From NCBI RefSeq assembly GCF_037038585.1, contig NC_092526.1, forward strand, positions 35,353,501-35,417,500: a stretch of 64,000 bases of DNA. The letters run 5' to 3'. A model generated the notes under the pieces. That model was not told the origin of the DNA. It did not search any database and saw only the letters and a program-made list of their open reading frames with translations. Each line of letters begins with the position of its first letter. Positions within the stretch are counted from its first letter, which is position 1. The stretch comes from Patagioenas fasciata. Lineage: Eukaryota > Chordata > Aves > Columbiformes > Columbidae. The translations under genes and the position numbers were made by a program. Of this stretch, positions 37,101 through 44,395 are shown piece by piece.

Positions 37101-37501
37101 TTTCTTTAAAATGTGTAAACTGGTCTTTGCTAATGTTTGGACTCACTTGATACCTGGATAATTCTTTGGGACAGGGCTAACTGAGTGCTCTCAGAGCACA
37201 CAATTCCAGTAGTTCTGAAAGAAGCTCTCAGTTAATTCAAACTCCTGGCTTCAAGTGCCACATTCCTACACCAAACCTCTGTTTTTATTCTTGCAACATA
37301 CCACAACATTCCTCCCTGCCTCTGGAGATGCACAACGTTGGTGCTGTGGCTCAGCACTACTACTAGGTATTTTTTTCTATTTTCTTTAACAGTCGGCAAG
37401 CTGAACGCTTACAGGACCGTGTTTTCTCTGAGGAGAAGCTGAATATGAAGCACCGTAAACCAGAAGTGGCTCTTTCTATCAATGTGGGCGTTTTCAGATA
37501 G
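9977..37501 (+). CDS. USP40: USP40, ubiquitin-specific peptidase 40 (31 coding exons)
   Basis: USP40 belongs to the C19 cysteine deubiquitinase family, which cleaves ubiquitin from substrates. The 31 coding exons listed separately join in frame (3,741 nt including stop) into 1,246 residues, against about 1,235 in human. The USP fold is complete: Cys box GGTCYLNS with nucleophile Cys50, the [11 protein letters not shown] block, zinc-ribbon-like CKEC and CGTC pairs, and His box GGHYHVY with His305. The C-terminal 850 residues resemble the USP7/USP47-type tail thought to hold tandem ubiquitin-like domains; landmarks are PHWFD-like [17 protein letters not shown]-type [26 protein letters not shown] and a basic KRKRKKK segment. 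The start is ATG 9,977 (MFGDLFEE), as in orthologues; an upstream in-frame ATG at 9,935 lies before the acceptor. All introns are GT-AG except one GC-AG. No stop or frameshift was found. Natural substrates are poorly known. Confidence 0.96.
10728..10795 (+). CDS. USP40: USP40 coding exon 2
   Basis: Acceptor TGCAATTACAG, donor CAAAG|GTGTTT. It encodes [22 protein letters not shown] and restores phase 0 at residue 89. Confidence 0.92.
11783..11896 (+). CDS. USP40: USP40 coding exon 3
   Basis: Acceptor TTTATTTGTAG, donor GGAG|GTACAG, phases 0/0, 38 codons beginning [15 protein letters not shown]. Part of the thumb/palm of the USP domain. Confidence 0.93.
12458..12622 (+). CDS. USP40: USP40 coding exon 4
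   Basis: Acceptor AATCATTCAG, donor GACAG|GTAAAG, 55 codons. Contains the conserved [18 protein letters not shown] block and the first zinc-ribbon-like CKEC pair. Confidence 0.94.
13177..13323 (+). CDS. USP40: USP40 coding exon 5
   Basis: Acceptor CTTCTGCTTAG, donor CAAAG|GTAATG, 49 codons ([11 protein letters not shown] onward). Contains the second zinc-ribbon-like pair, CGTC. Confidence 0.94.
13995..14286. repeat. Dispersed repeat, copy B (in USP40 intron)
   Basis: Second copy of the repeat at 5,195-5,503, in the same orientation, between USP40 coding exons 5 and 6. Shared landmarks include GTGGGTGCAAAG, CTGGGTTCAAGGGAGTGC, TGCAAGAAGGCAGT and CATAGCTGGGG. Insertions and deletions between the copies indicate age. 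The rest of this 1.8-kb intron shows nothing else I can name. Confidence 0.6.
15135..15278 (+). CDS. USP40: USP40 coding exon 6
   Basis: Acceptor CATTTTACAG, donor GAGCAG|GTTTGT, 48 codons. Encodes [19 protein letters not shown] and [13 protein letters not shown], the strand region before the His box. Confidence 0.94.
16203..16331 (+). CDS. USP40: USP40 coding exon 7 (His box)
   Basis: Acceptor CTTTTTTAAG, donor TACAA|GTAAGT, 43 codons. Contains [13 protein letters not shown] with catalytic His305. Reading on into the intron would add about 32 codons before a stop, but the strong donor and matching next exon argue against that. Confidence 0.94.
16847..16948 (+). CDS. USP40: USP40 coding exon 8
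   Basis: Acceptor TTCTTATCCAG, donor TCAGAG|GTATGG, 34 codons, acidic and lysine-rich ([14 protein letters not shown]). Poorly conserved linker after the catalytic core. Confidence 0.85.
17287..17394 (+). CDS. USP40: USP40 coding exon 9
   Basis: Acceptor TTTCTCTGTAG, donor CGAAAG|GTAATG, 36 codons including [11 protein letters not shown] and [11 protein letters not shown], closely matching orthologues. Confidence 0.93.
17395..19076 (+). other. USP40 intron after coding exon 9, nothing recognised
   Basis: 1.7 kb of AT-rich intron with short A and T runs. No RNA gene, repeat family or alternative exon could be supported. Confidence 0.45.
19077..19398 (+). CDS. USP40: USP40 coding exon 10
   Basis: Acceptor CCTTTTAG, donor CTGAAG|GTACAC, phase 0 to 1; the longest coding exon (322 nt). 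The first half is weakly conserved; the second half carries [19 protein letters not shown] and [16 protein letters not shown]. Confidence 0.94.
19904..19985 (+). CDS. USP40: USP40 coding exon 11
   Basis: Acceptor TTTGTTGCAG, donor AAGAG|GTATAT. Encodes [20 protein letters not shown] and is phase 1 to 2. Confidence 0.92.
20745..20916 (+). CDS. USP40: USP40 coding exon 12
   Basis: Acceptor TTCTTTCAAAG, donor TTCCAG|GTATTT, ending in phase 0. Encodes [16 protein letters not shown] and [13 protein letters not shown], the start of a ubiquitin-like region by analogy with orthologues. Confidence 0.93.
21728..21812 (+). CDS. USP40: USP40 coding exon 13
   Basis: Acceptor TTCCTGATTAG, donor TTGACA|GTAAGA, phase 0 to 1. 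Encodes [20 protein letters not shown]. Confidence 0.92.
22869..22939 (+). CDS. USP40: USP40 coding exon 14
   Basis: Acceptor CCTTTTTAG, donor AAAGAG|GTAAAA, phase 1 to 0. Encodes [20 protein letters not shown]. The acceptor is followed by GAG, so a weak 3-nt alternative site (TAGGAG) is possible. Confidence 0.91.
22940..24106 (+). other. USP40 intron after coding exon 14, nothing recognised
   Basis: 1.2 kb of intron without recognisable exon, RNA gene or repeat. Confidence 0.4.
24107..24426 (+). CDS. USP40: USP40 coding exon 15
   Basis: Acceptor TTACCTCAG, donor CAGAG|GTAACC, phase 0 to 2, 320 nt. Encodes [20 protein letters not shown] and ends [11 protein letters not shown]. More divergent from mammals than most exons. 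Confidence 0.92.
24427..25368 (+). other. USP40 intron after coding exon 15, nothing recognised
   Basis: 0.9 kb of intron; no further feature supported. Confidence 0.4.
25369..25495 (+). CDS. USP40: USP40 coding exon 16
   Basis: Acceptor CGTTTTTACAG, donor GAAACA|GTAAGG, phase 2 to 0. Encodes [19 protein letters not shown] and VKITATVET. Confidence 0.92.
26104..26161 (+). CDS. USP40: USP40 coding exon 17
   Basis: Acceptor TTCCTTCAG. Encodes [19 protein letters not shown] and ends in phase 1 at a GC donor (CTAG|GCAAGT). Confidence 0.92.
26162..26830 (+). other. USP40: GC-AG intron of USP40
   Basis: The only reading that joins exon 17 to exon 18 in frame and keeps orthologous protein uses G|GCAAGT at 26,162, which fits the strict consensus of GC donors (AG|GCAAGT). 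The acceptor is TTTTGTTACAG at 26,830. No in-frame GT donor is available close by. Confidence 0.85.
26831..26884 (+). CDS. USP40: USP40 coding exon 18
   Basis: Acceptor TTTGTTACAG, donor CTCCAG|GTAAAT, phase 1 to 1. Encodes [18 protein letters not shown]. Confidence 0.92.
27305..27460 (+). mobile_element. CR1 LINE 3' fragment
   Basis: Contains CCCTGGAGGTGTTCAGAGC, CTGCTCTGAGCAGGGGTTTG, GACCAGACAATCTACAAAG, TTCCAACC and an ATTCTTCTGTCA tail, the order of the 3' end of avian CR1 elements in plus orientation. 5'-truncated and diverged, inside a USP40 intron. Confidence 0.85.
27679..27767 (+). CDS. USP40: USP40 coding exon 19
   Basis: Acceptor TCCCTGAAG, donor ACTCAG|GTATAG, phase 1 to 0. Encodes [20 protein letters not shown]. 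Confidence 0.93.
28425..28511 (+). CDS. USP40: USP40 coding exon 20
   Basis: Acceptor GCTTCTTTAG, donor AAAGAG|GTAAGT, 29 codons, [20 protein letters not shown] and onward. Confidence 0.92.
28512..29323 (+). other. USP40 intron after coding exon 20, nothing recognised
   Basis: 0.8 kb of intron; no additional feature supported. Confidence 0.4.
29324..29360 (+). CDS. USP40: USP40 coding exon 21 (micro-exon size)
   Basis: Only 37 nt: acceptor TTTTTTTTCAG, donor TATCAG|GTTAGT, phase 0 to 1. Encodes [12 protein letters not shown]; the following residue is split across the intron. Confidence 0.9.
29361..30317 (+). other. USP40 intron after coding exon 21, nothing recognised
   Basis: 1 kb of intron; no further feature supported. 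Confidence 0.4.
30318..30382 (+). CDS. USP40: USP40 coding exon 22
   Basis: Acceptor TTTTGTTAG, donor CAGGAA|GTAAGA, phase 1 to 0. Encodes [18 protein letters not shown], strongly conserved. Confidence 0.93.
30972..31046 (+). CDS. USP40: USP40 coding exon 23
   Basis: Acceptor TCTTCCTACAG, donor CCAAAG|GTAAAA, 25 codons, [20 protein letters not shown]. Confidence 0.93.
31410..32484 (-). pseudogene. Unidentified GC-rich coding-like block in a USP40 intron
   Basis: About 1.1 kb that is clearly richer in G+C than the intron around it. Minus-strand frames are unusually open and protein-like but overlap and shift. One (32,137-31,787) holds EPMEVDP twice at a 12-residue period; another (31,901-31,410) ends in a basic tail ([28 protein letters not shown]). 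Because no single frame runs through, it looks like a broken gene copy, possibly a processed pseudogene, although no poly(A) tract was found at the expected lower-coordinate end. A plus-strand AATAAA lies at 32,511-32,516, just outside. I do not recognise the parent gene, and the block could instead be a non-coding or repeat-derived segment. Confidence 0.35.
32800..32929 (+). CDS. USP40: USP40 coding exon 24
   Basis: Acceptor TTAATTTTTCAG, donor CAGGAG|GTGAGC, phase 0 to 1. Begins [15 protein letters not shown]; the rest is divergent from human. Confidence 0.9.
33782..33876 (+). CDS. USP40: USP40 coding exon 25
   Basis: Acceptor CGCCATCTAAAG, donor ATGCAG|GTTAGA, phase 1 to 0. Encodes [20 protein letters not shown], a ubiquitin-like strand pattern by analogy with orthologues. 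Confidence 0.91.
33877..34988 (+). other. USP40 intron after coding exon 25, nothing recognised
   Basis: 1.1 kb of intron with T runs near 34,266-34,281; no further feature supported. Confidence 0.4.
34989..35107 (+). CDS. USP40: USP40 coding exon 26
   Basis: Acceptor TTTTTTTTCCAG, donor CTCAA|GTAGGT, phase 0 to 2. Encodes [19 protein letters not shown], conserved. Confidence 0.93.
35485..35550 (+). CDS. USP40: USP40 coding exon 27
   Basis: Acceptor TTGTTTCCAG, donor TTTGGG|GTAGGA, phase 2 to 2. Encodes [19 protein letters not shown]. Confidence 0.92.
35791..36001 (+). CDS. USP40: USP40 coding exon 28
   Basis: Acceptor CTGCTGACAG, donor AGCTGG|GTAAGA, phase 2 to 0, 211 nt. Encodes [18 protein letters not shown] and [20 protein letters not shown]. 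Confidence 0.94.
36140..36235 (+). CDS. USP40: USP40 coding exon 29
   Basis: Acceptor TTTTCTTCAG, donor GTGAAG|GTAAAC, 32 codons. Contains the basic segment SKRKRKKKQ (possible nuclear-localisation signal) and [12 protein letters not shown]. Confidence 0.93.
36236..36983 (+). other. USP40 intron after coding exon 29, nothing recognised
   Basis: 0.75 kb of intron with a T tract near 36,811-36,828; no further feature supported. Confidence 0.4.
36984..37078 (+). CDS. USP40: USP40 coding exon 30
   Basis: Acceptor TTCACCGCAG, donor GAAAAG|GTATTG, phase 0 to 2. Encodes [20 protein letters not shown] and a lysine-rich end. Confidence 0.93.
37393..37501 (+). CDS. USP40: USP40 coding exon 31 with stop codon
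   Basis: Acceptor TTCTTTAACAG. Ends [13 protein letters not shown] then TAG, matching the orthologous C terminus (SIxVGxFR). Confidence 0.94.
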
Positions 37502-40000
37502 CACCAGGAGATGCTTTGCTGAGCAGACCTTACTACCGATGTGCTGAATTGGAATGGAGTTACCTCAACTGGACCAGCAAGAGGGTCTTTCCCAAAGTGT
37601 CTTCAAGAATCACCAAGACAAACTGGATATAGGGTTCAGGATAACGCTGATTTTTCTTCTGGTCTCTCTTGGGGAAGTGCTTTAGCATCCCTTTGTTAGT
37701 GTGGTACTTATTCTCAGGCTAGGTGAATGCACTTGATCCACGAGAAAGCGGATTAATATATTGTGTAACCTTTTGGTGATTGTTTTGTAATCACCCTAAA
37801 TACTTTTTTTTTTCTGATCAGATGCTGGTGTCTTACACCTTCACTACAGAGTTTGCTGGGTTTTTTAATGTAGTCATAATCATCTCTTTTTAGAATTATT
37901 TTTCCATTTCTGATCACTGAAGTTTCAAGCAATACCAGAATTTGCTTTTGTCTCTTCATATATGAACTTCAGTCTGTAGCAGCTGGAGTCAGATTCCAGG
38001 AGTGAAGGAAATGTGGAAATCTTTGGGCCAAGTGTGCTAAATAGGCTCTAAATGGGCAAGTTGAGAATTTGTCAAGCTCTAAAACCTGAAGACCTTTTGT
38101 GATACAGAACAACAGTGCAGTAGCTGTAAGGTTTCTAGGGTTATTTTGTTGTCCATCAGCTTCATTAACAACAAATGGGTGGAAAAATGGGCAGATCTGA
38201 TGTTTGGCCTTCAATGTGTTTTATTGTACTTAGGAGAAGGCTTGCATTTATTTTCAGTACTCTTCTTCAGAGGACTTTCCCTCATTTCTTGTCTTTTGAA
38301 TTGTTCTAATATTCTTTGTTACTCTTGAGCTCATGTTTCTCTTGGTCTCCCAAAGCTGATTTCCAGTCTCTGTAACAGACAGGGATCTGCACAACTGACA
38401 ACTGGCTGAACTCAGTATCAGAGATTCTAGAGTATTGAGCAAAATGTGTACTGAATGCTCGGGAGATTGGATCTCCAGATTGATAACGTGTAAGTAGCCG
38501 ATGAGAGACCACATTTTCCTAACCCTGAGGCTGGGAATCGGGGTTTACTTGAAGCTGATGTTTCAGCATCTTTGTCAAAACTTTTCTAACGGTTACAGTA
38601 CTTAAACTGTACTTCGCCCGCTGCAAGTGTCTCTTTATAACTTAATATCCTGTCAGGTTCAGAATTTTCTTTGAGCACAGTTAGTACTGACAAATTAACC
38701 CAAACTCTTCATGGAGTTAGTTGTTTATAATCAAATTCTAAATGTGTTTTCAATGAGAAGGTGAAGGAAGATAACATGTGAGCATTTCTGGGCAGCAGTC
38801 AGGTGCTCGTGGCACCTCAAGAGTTTTGCCTTTCACAGCTGGGAACCCGTGCAAGTGCATCATGGTATCAAGTGAAGTCTGTTCTCAAACGCTGCAGGGC
38901 TGTGTTGAACTGCACAAATGTCTGCAATCCTGTTCCGAAATGAGCAAAGCAATTGCTCAACAGTAGTTTTTGAACATTGCCTTCAGTATCCTTAATGAAA
39001 GCTGAGATAATGAGAGGACAAAGACCAAGTTACTTTTGGGGTTTCGGTTAATTCATGTATGTGTAGAAGATTTTGTAGTAGCAGATGCCAGTACAGCAGA
39101 CTGCTAAAACATTGGCTAATGTGAGAAGATCTCTTCATTTACCTTTTCTAGGCTAGCAATATTCTGGTATTTTAGAAAGTTTAAAGGCAAAAAACTGACA
39201 CTCAGCTATCAAAAAAAAGGCAAAAGCACCTTGAAGCATATGATCAGTATTTATTTATTTGCATATCTTTAAAGTTTGGCAGGTGCTTCTGCACTTTCTT
39301 TGACTGATGGATTCAAGGGAGGGATATTTCAATCTCCTCACTGTTTTGGCTGTATGTAGGCTGTTCTTGAATCTTGAAATCCTAGTTTTACGGATCCATT
39401 TTCTGACTGACCTGGGGGCAGCCACTTGCTTTCCTCATCTTATTTTACGCCTTTGCCTTCTACCATGTCACAAGTGTTCTTGCAAGCCAGGGCTGATAGG
39501 AATGATCGCACGTGCTGGTCACTAAGGTAAGCAAGAAAGGTTTGTGTTTGCAGGTTGTTCCATTGCATTGCACTTACTTTGCTGTCACTTGAATCCTTCC
39601 AGTTCTGTGCTGGGCAGCTGTACGGAGCTCAGCCTTCCTTCCCACTTTTAATAACTCTCGTCTCTTCTTGAAAACACAAAGTTTGGAGAAATTGAAGTAC
39701 AGATTCCAAGTGCTAATGTGTGGGTTTTAGTATGTGCCTTTGTTCAAGTGTAATGTAGCAGCACCTGCACTGAATCTTGGATTATTTCTAATGTGTATTT
39801 TTTTTTCTTGGAATTATTGTGGATCATTCCACAATGAGACAGTTCACTAAAAATGGGGGTGCGGAGAGGGAACACCTTTTTAAAATGGAGTCTTTGTGAT
39901 TCCACAGTTTATGATGGTTATATTCCAAAGCCTGGAAAAGCTTTCAGCTTTATTTTTCAAGTGTTCTTCAGAAAATAAAAAAGTCATTTCTATATGTCTA
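37502..40000 (+). other. USP40: USP40 3' untranslated region (inferred extent)
   Basis: No other gene begins between the stop codon and the first convincing poly(A) signal, so about 2.5 kb is assigned as 3' UTR. Short plus-strand frames inside lack similarity to known proteins. The extent is an inference; an earlier cleavage site is possible. Confidence 0.5.
39974..39979 (+). terminator. USP40: Candidate USP40 poly(A) signal AATAAA
   Basis: AATAAA is followed at about 30-40 bp by T/GT-rich sequence (TTTGATTTGTCTGTGTATG), the arrangement of a cleavage/polyadenylation site, and lies just before the CR1 insertion. Confidence 0.55.
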
Positions 40001-40211
40001 TTTGATTTGTCTGTGTATGTCTCAGTGGTACACTGGCTGGGAATGCCATGAATCATTTTCTAACATGTGATGGAGCACAATGCTCACGAAGCTTTCATTT
40101 CCAAGTCTGTTCCTAAGACAACATTCCGATCTCTGTGTGAGAAGCTTCCCCAGCCCGGATGGGGTTGCGCAAGGTTCATTTGGAGGACTGGGGTTTCCAT
40201 GCAACTTAAAG

Positions 40212-40227
40212 TCACAGTATCACAGTA
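40212..40227 (-). repeat. CR1 3'-terminal 8-bp repeat (2 units)
   Basis: TCACAGTA occurs twice in tandem on the plus strand (TACTGTGA on the element strand). CR1 elements end in short 8-mer repeats of this kind rather than poly(A); this marks the 3' boundary. Confidence 0.8.
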
Positions 40228-40256
40228 TGTTTGGGATTGGAAGAGACGTCAAAAGA

Positions 40257-40580
40257 TCATCTAGTCCAATCCCCCTGCTGGAGCAGGAACGCCCAGGTGA
40301 GGTCGCACAGGAATGTGTCCAGGCGGGCTTTGAATGTCTCCAGGGAAGGGGACTCCACAACCTCCCTGGGCAGCCTGTTCCAGTGCTCTGTCACCCTCAC
40401 TGAGAAGAAGTTCTTTCTCAAATTTAAGTGGAACCTCTTGTGTTCCAGCTTGATCCCATTACCCCTTGTCCTGTCATTGTTTGCCACTGAGAAGAGCCTG
40501 GCTCCATCCTCGTGACGCTCACCCTCTATATATTTATAAACATTAATAAGTTCACCCCTCAGTCTCCTCCAAACTAAAGA
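40257..40580 (-). pseudogene. Frameshifted C-terminal tail of CR1 ORF2
   Basis: The family's C-terminal sequence ([40 protein letters not shown]) continues here in another frame from the main CR1 frame, which hits a stop at 40,552. The break is in an A/G-rich stretch around 40,565-40,570 and is most simply a 5-bp deletion relative to the family as I remember it. Short direct repeats there (GAGGAG) fit slippage. Confidence 0.8.
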
Positions 40581-43500
40581 GACCCAGCTTCCGCAGCCTT
40601 TCTTCATAAGGGAGATGTTCCACTCCCTTAATCATCTTTGTTGCCCTACGCTGGACCCTCTCCAGCAGTTCCCTGTCCTTCTGGAACTGAGGGGCCCAGA
40701 ACTGGACACAATATTCCAGATGGGGTCTCACCAGGGCGGAGTAGAGGGGAAGGAGGACCTCTCTCGATCTACTGACCACCCCCCTTGTAATACACCCAAG
40801 GATGCCATTGGCCTTCCTGGCCACAAGGGCACAGTGCTGGCACATGGTCATCCTGTTGTCCACCAGGACCCCCAGGTCCCTTTCCCCTACACTGCTCTCT
40901 AATATGTAATTTCCCAACCTATACTGGAACCTGGGGTTGTTCCTGCCCAGATGCAGGACTCTACACTTTCCCTTGTTAAATTTCATCATGTTATTCCCCG
41001 CCCAACTCTTCAGCCTGTCCAGGTCCCGCTGGATGGCAGCACAGCCTTCTGGCGTGTCAGCCACTCCTCCCAGCTTAGTGTCATCAGCAAACTTGCTGAT
41101 AGTACACTCAATTCCCTCGTCTAAATCGTTAATGAATATATTGAATAATATTGGCCCCAGTACTGACCCCTGAGGCACTCCCCTAGATACTGGCCTCCAA
41201 CTGGACTCTGCACCATTGACCACCACTCTCTGGCTTCTCTCTTTAAGCCAGTTTGCAACCCACCTCACTACTCTATTGTCTAGACCACACCTCCTCAATT
41301 TAGCTGTGAGGATGCTGTGAGAGACTGTGTCAAAGGCTTTACTGAAGTCAAGGTAGACCACATCCACTGCTCTGCCATCATCCATCCACCTTGTTACATT
41401 CTCATAAAAGGCTATGAGGTTGGTCAAGCATGACTTACCCTTGGTAAAGCCATGCTGACTGCCCCTAATGACCCTCTTATCCTTGATATCCCTTGAGATG
41501 ACACCAAGGATAAGATGTTCCATTACTTTTCCAGGGACAGAGGTGAGGCTGACCGGTCTATAATTACCCAGGTCATCCTTCTTGCCCTTTTTGAAGACTG
41601 GAGTGACATTTGCTTTCTTCCAATCCTCGGGCTCCTCTCCCGTTTCCCAAGACTTGGCAAAAATGATGGATAGCGGTCCAGCAATGACTTCAGCCAGCTC
41701 CCTCAGCACCCGCGGATGCATCCCATCTGGACCCATGGATTTATGGACGTCCAGACTATTTAATTGCTCCCTAACCCAGTCCTCATTGACTAGAGCAAAC
41801 TCCTCCATTGACCTGGCTTCATCTGGGGTCTCAGGGGTACAGGGTTCCCCAGGACAGCCTCCAGCGGAGTAGACAGAGACAAAGAAGGCATTCAGCAATT
41901 CTGCCTTCTCTGTGTCTTCTGCCACCAGGGCACCCACCTCATTCATCAGTGGGCCTACATTGCCTTTGATATTAGTTTTATCTGCTATGTATTTGAAAAA
42001 GTTCTTCTTGCTGTCCTTGACCCCTCTCGTCAGCTGTAATTCTAGGGAGGCCTTGGCTACCCTAGCTGCCTTCCTACGTCCTCTAACAGCAGCCTTATAT
42101 TCCTCCCAAGTGGCCAGTCCCTGCTTCCATGACCTGTAAACTCTCCTCTTCTGCTTGAGCATACCCAACAGATCCCTATTCAACCACACAGGCCTTCTGG
42201 CTCCCTTCCTCGACTTCCTACGTGTGGGGATGCTCTGAACCTGAGCATGGAAGAAGCAATCTCTGAATGCAATCCAGCTCTCTTGGGCCCCTTTTCCTTC
42301 AAGCAGTCTTGCCCATGGGATTTCCCTCAGCAATTGCTTGAAAAGGCCGAAGTTAGCCATGCTAAAGTCCAGGGTTGCAATTCTACTTGTTATTCTGTTC
42401 CTGCCACATGAGATGCTGAACTCCACCATCTCGTGGTCACTGCAACCCAGACAGCCCTCGACCTTTACTGCTTCGACCAGACCCTCTTTGTTAGTGAGGA
42501 TGAGATCCAGCAGTGCGCCTCTCCTGGTCGGCTCTTCCACCATCTGCATGAGGAAGTTATCATCAATGCACTGGAGGGACCTCCTGGACTGTGGCTGGCT
42601 GGCTGAATGGTCCTTCCAGCAAACATCAGGGAAGTTAAAATCACCCACAACAACCAGGGCCTGTGACTGTGAGGCCACTCTCAGCTGCGCATAGAAGGCC
42701 TCATCAACTTCCTCAGCCTGATCTGGTGGCCTGTAATAGACACCTACAACAGTATCACCCCTGCCAGCCTGTCCCTTGATCCTGACCCATACACTCTCAA
42801 CTCGTTCCTCATCCGCTCCTGGGCAGAATTTAGTACATTGCAGTTGCTCTCTCACATAGAGAGCAACTCCACCACCACGCCTGGCTGGCCTGTCTTTCCT
42901 GAAAAGGGCGTAGCCATCCATGACCACATTCCAGTCATGTGAACTGTCCCACCACGTTTCTGTAATTGCCACCAGATCATAATCTCCCGACCGAACATAG
43001 GATTCCAACTCCTCCTGCTTATTCCCCATGCTGCGCGCATTGGTGTACAGGCATTTCAGGGAGCGAGCAGAGCACACTGATTTCTCCCTAGGGGCACAGG
43101 AGGCCACCCGATCCTCATCCGTTTTAGAATGCTGCCCTACTGGGGCAAGCCCAGCTACAACCCCATCCCCCTTCGAGCCTAGTTTAAAGCTCTCCAAATG
43201 AGCCCAGCTAATTCCTGCCCCAGCATCCTTTTGCCCCTGCGAGATAAGCCTTTCCTGCGTAGCACTGTCCAGACTGGAGTCTTGGAGCCAACCATTTAGA
43301 GATTGAATTTTCCCATTCCACCCCACATCATCACTTGAAGAGGGAAGGAGTGAAGAGAAGGTCACTTGAGCCTCTGAATCTTTCACCATCCTTCCGAAGA
43401 CCTTGAAGTCATTCTTCATTCCCCTCAGACTACGGGAAGCAACTTCCTCCCCATCTGTCTGGAAGACCAGCAGCGGGCAGTAGTCTGTCGGGTGCACCAG

Positions 43501-44250
43501 TCTGGGGAGCTCTCTAGCAATATCCTTGATCCGGGCTCCAGGTAGACTATAGATTTCCCTAAGATGAGGGTCAACCCTGCATATTGGGCCCTCTGTTCCT
43601 TCCAGAAGGGAATGTCCTATTACAATCACCCTTCTTTCTTTCTTATCGGAGGCAGTCTTAAGTTGTGTAGTCAACCGCCTCTTCCTATGTGATCTTGTAG
43701 GCAGGCTTAGCACCACCTCCTCACCTACCTCTTCTTCAAGATCCAGGGCCTCAAACCTATTACGGAGGGGCACCTGGGGAGGCGAAGCAGGCAGGGAGGG
43801 GGGCTGCCCGTGATGCCGAACTGGAATACGCTTCCAACCCTCGTCTTCTTTTCGGTCACTTACCTCTGCCCAAGAGTGACAAGGGTGGGGCTGTCTCAGG
43901 ATCTCCGCCTCTGTCCGGGAGGGCAGGAGGTCCATCTCCTTTTTGGGGGTACCTCCCTGAGGCCTTTCCAACTGGCACGTCAGGGTGTTACTCCACCAGT
44001 CGATCTCCCTTTCGCACTCCCTGATGGACCTCAGCGTCTCAACCTCCTCCTTAAGTTTCACAACCATGTCAAGCAGATCTTGCACCTGCTCACACCTCAC
44101 ACAAGTAGAGTGCTGGCCTCCCTCCCCCGGCAGCAGCAGGCTCTGGCACTCCCTGCAGCCAGAGACCTGAACAGCCACCGTTCGGGACAGAACCTCAGTC
44201 TGCGTTGCCACAGTCTTTTTGAGACAAGCTCTCCTTCTGGAGGCGACCAT
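40552..44250 (-). CDS. CR1 ORF1-like/endonuclease/reverse-transcriptase fused frame
   Basis: One open frame of 1,232 codons from ATG 44,250 (in ACCATGG, a strong initiation context) to a stop at 40,552. An in-frame ATG at 44,256 has weaker context, and upstream codons to 44,349 lack ATG. N-terminal part: paired cysteines (CRECQ, CVRCEQ) then a coiled-coil-like helix ([17 protein letters not shown]), then a block like the CR1/L2 ORF1 esterase with [14 protein letters not shown]. From about 43,060: apurinic endonuclease motifs ([43 protein letters not shown]). Then reverse transcriptase ([14 protein letters not shown] near 41,340, [20 protein letters not shown] near 41,080). The usual ORF1/ORF2 boundary is absent, and the last part of the protein is lost to a frameshift. 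Probably now inactive. Confidence 0.9.
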   Translation of the reverse strand: MVASRRRACLKKTVATQTEVLSRTVAVQVSGCRECQSLLLPGEGGQHSTCVRCEQVQDLLDMVVKLKEEVETLRSIRECEREIDWWSNTLTCQLERPQGGTPKKEMDLLPSRTEAEILRQPHPCHSWAEVSDRKEDEGWKRIPVRHHGQPPSLPASPPQVPLRNRFEALDLEEEVGEEVVLSLPTRSHRKRRLTTQLKTASDKKERRVIVIGHSLLEGTEGPICRVDPHLREIYSLPGARIKDIARELPRLVHPTDYCPLLVFQTDGEEVASRSLRGMKNDFKVFGRMVKDSEAQVTFSSLLPSSSDDVGWNGKIQSLNGWLQDSSLDSATQERLISQGQKDAGAGISWAHLESFKLGSKGDGVVAGLAPVGQHSKTDEDRVASCAPREKSVCSARSLKCLYTNARSMGNKQEELESYVRSGDYDLVAITETWWDSSHDWNVVMDGYALFRKDRPARRGGGVALYVREQLQCTKFCPGADEERVESVWVRIKGQAGRGDTVVGVYYRPPDQAEEVDEAFYAQLRVASQSQALVVVGDFNFPDVCWKDHSASQPQSRRSLQCIDDNFLMQMVEEPTRRGALLDLILTNKEGLVEAVKVEGCLGCSDHEMVEFSISCGRNRITSRIATLDFSMANFGLFKQLLREIPWARLLEGKGAQESWIAFRDCFFHAQVQSIPTRRKSRKGARRPVWLNRDLLGMLKQKRRVYRSWKQGLATWEEYKAAVRGRRKAARVAKASLELQLTRGVKDSKKNFFKYIADKTNIKGNVGPLMNEVGALVAEDTEKAELLNAFFVSVYSAGGCPGEPCTPETPDEARSMEEFALVNEDWVREQLNSLDVHKSMGPDGMHPRVLRELAEVIAGPLSIIFAKSWETGEEPEDWKKANVTPVFKKGKKDDLGNYRPVSLTSVPGKVMEHLILGVISRDIKDKRVIRGSQHGFTKGKSCLTNLIAFYENVTRWMDDGRAVDVVYLDFSKAFDTVSHSILTAKLRRCGLDNRVVRWVANWLKERSQRVVVNGAESSWRPVSRGVPQGSVLGPILFNIFINDLDEGIECTISKFADDTKLGGVADTPEGCAAIQRDLDRLKSWAGNNMMKFNKGKCRVLHLGRNNPRFQYRLGNYILESSVGERDLGVLVDNRMTMCQHCALVARKANGILGCITRGVVSRSREVLLPLYSALVRPHLEYCVQFWAPQFQKDRELLERVQRRATKMIKGVEHLPYEERLRKLGLFSLEETEG

Positions 44251-44395
44251 GGTCATCAGCGGTCTGGGACGCTGGCAGTAAGTCGGAGGGAATGACAAGC
44301 AACAAGTGCTCTCTGCACCCCGCTGCACAAGCTGCCACACCCGTTGCACAAGTTGGTGGCTCCTCTCTGCACCTGGTGGGCAGCGACTTTGTGTT

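Larger units (their letters stand above)
40212..44395 (-). mobile_element. Nearly full-length CR1 LINE retrotransposon
   Basis: A 4.2-kb minus-strand element. Its 3' end (low coordinates) has two copies of an 8-bp repeat (TCACAGTA on plus, 40,212-40,227), as CR1 tails do, in place of a poly(A). It carries ORF1-like, endonuclease and reverse-transcriptase coding sequence and a 3' region reading CATCTAGTCCAATCCCCCTG on plus. CR1 is the main LINE of birds and reptiles; most copies are 5'-truncated, so this length is uncommon. The 5' limit near 44,395 is set where GC-rich sequence gives way to T-rich flank and is uncertain. It lies in the intergenic space after USP40, opposite in orientation. Confidence 0.93.

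Noticed and set aside
40937-44295. Plus-strand open frames inside the CR1 element
   Set aside because: They are antisense shadows of the CR1 coding frame and show no independent similarity.
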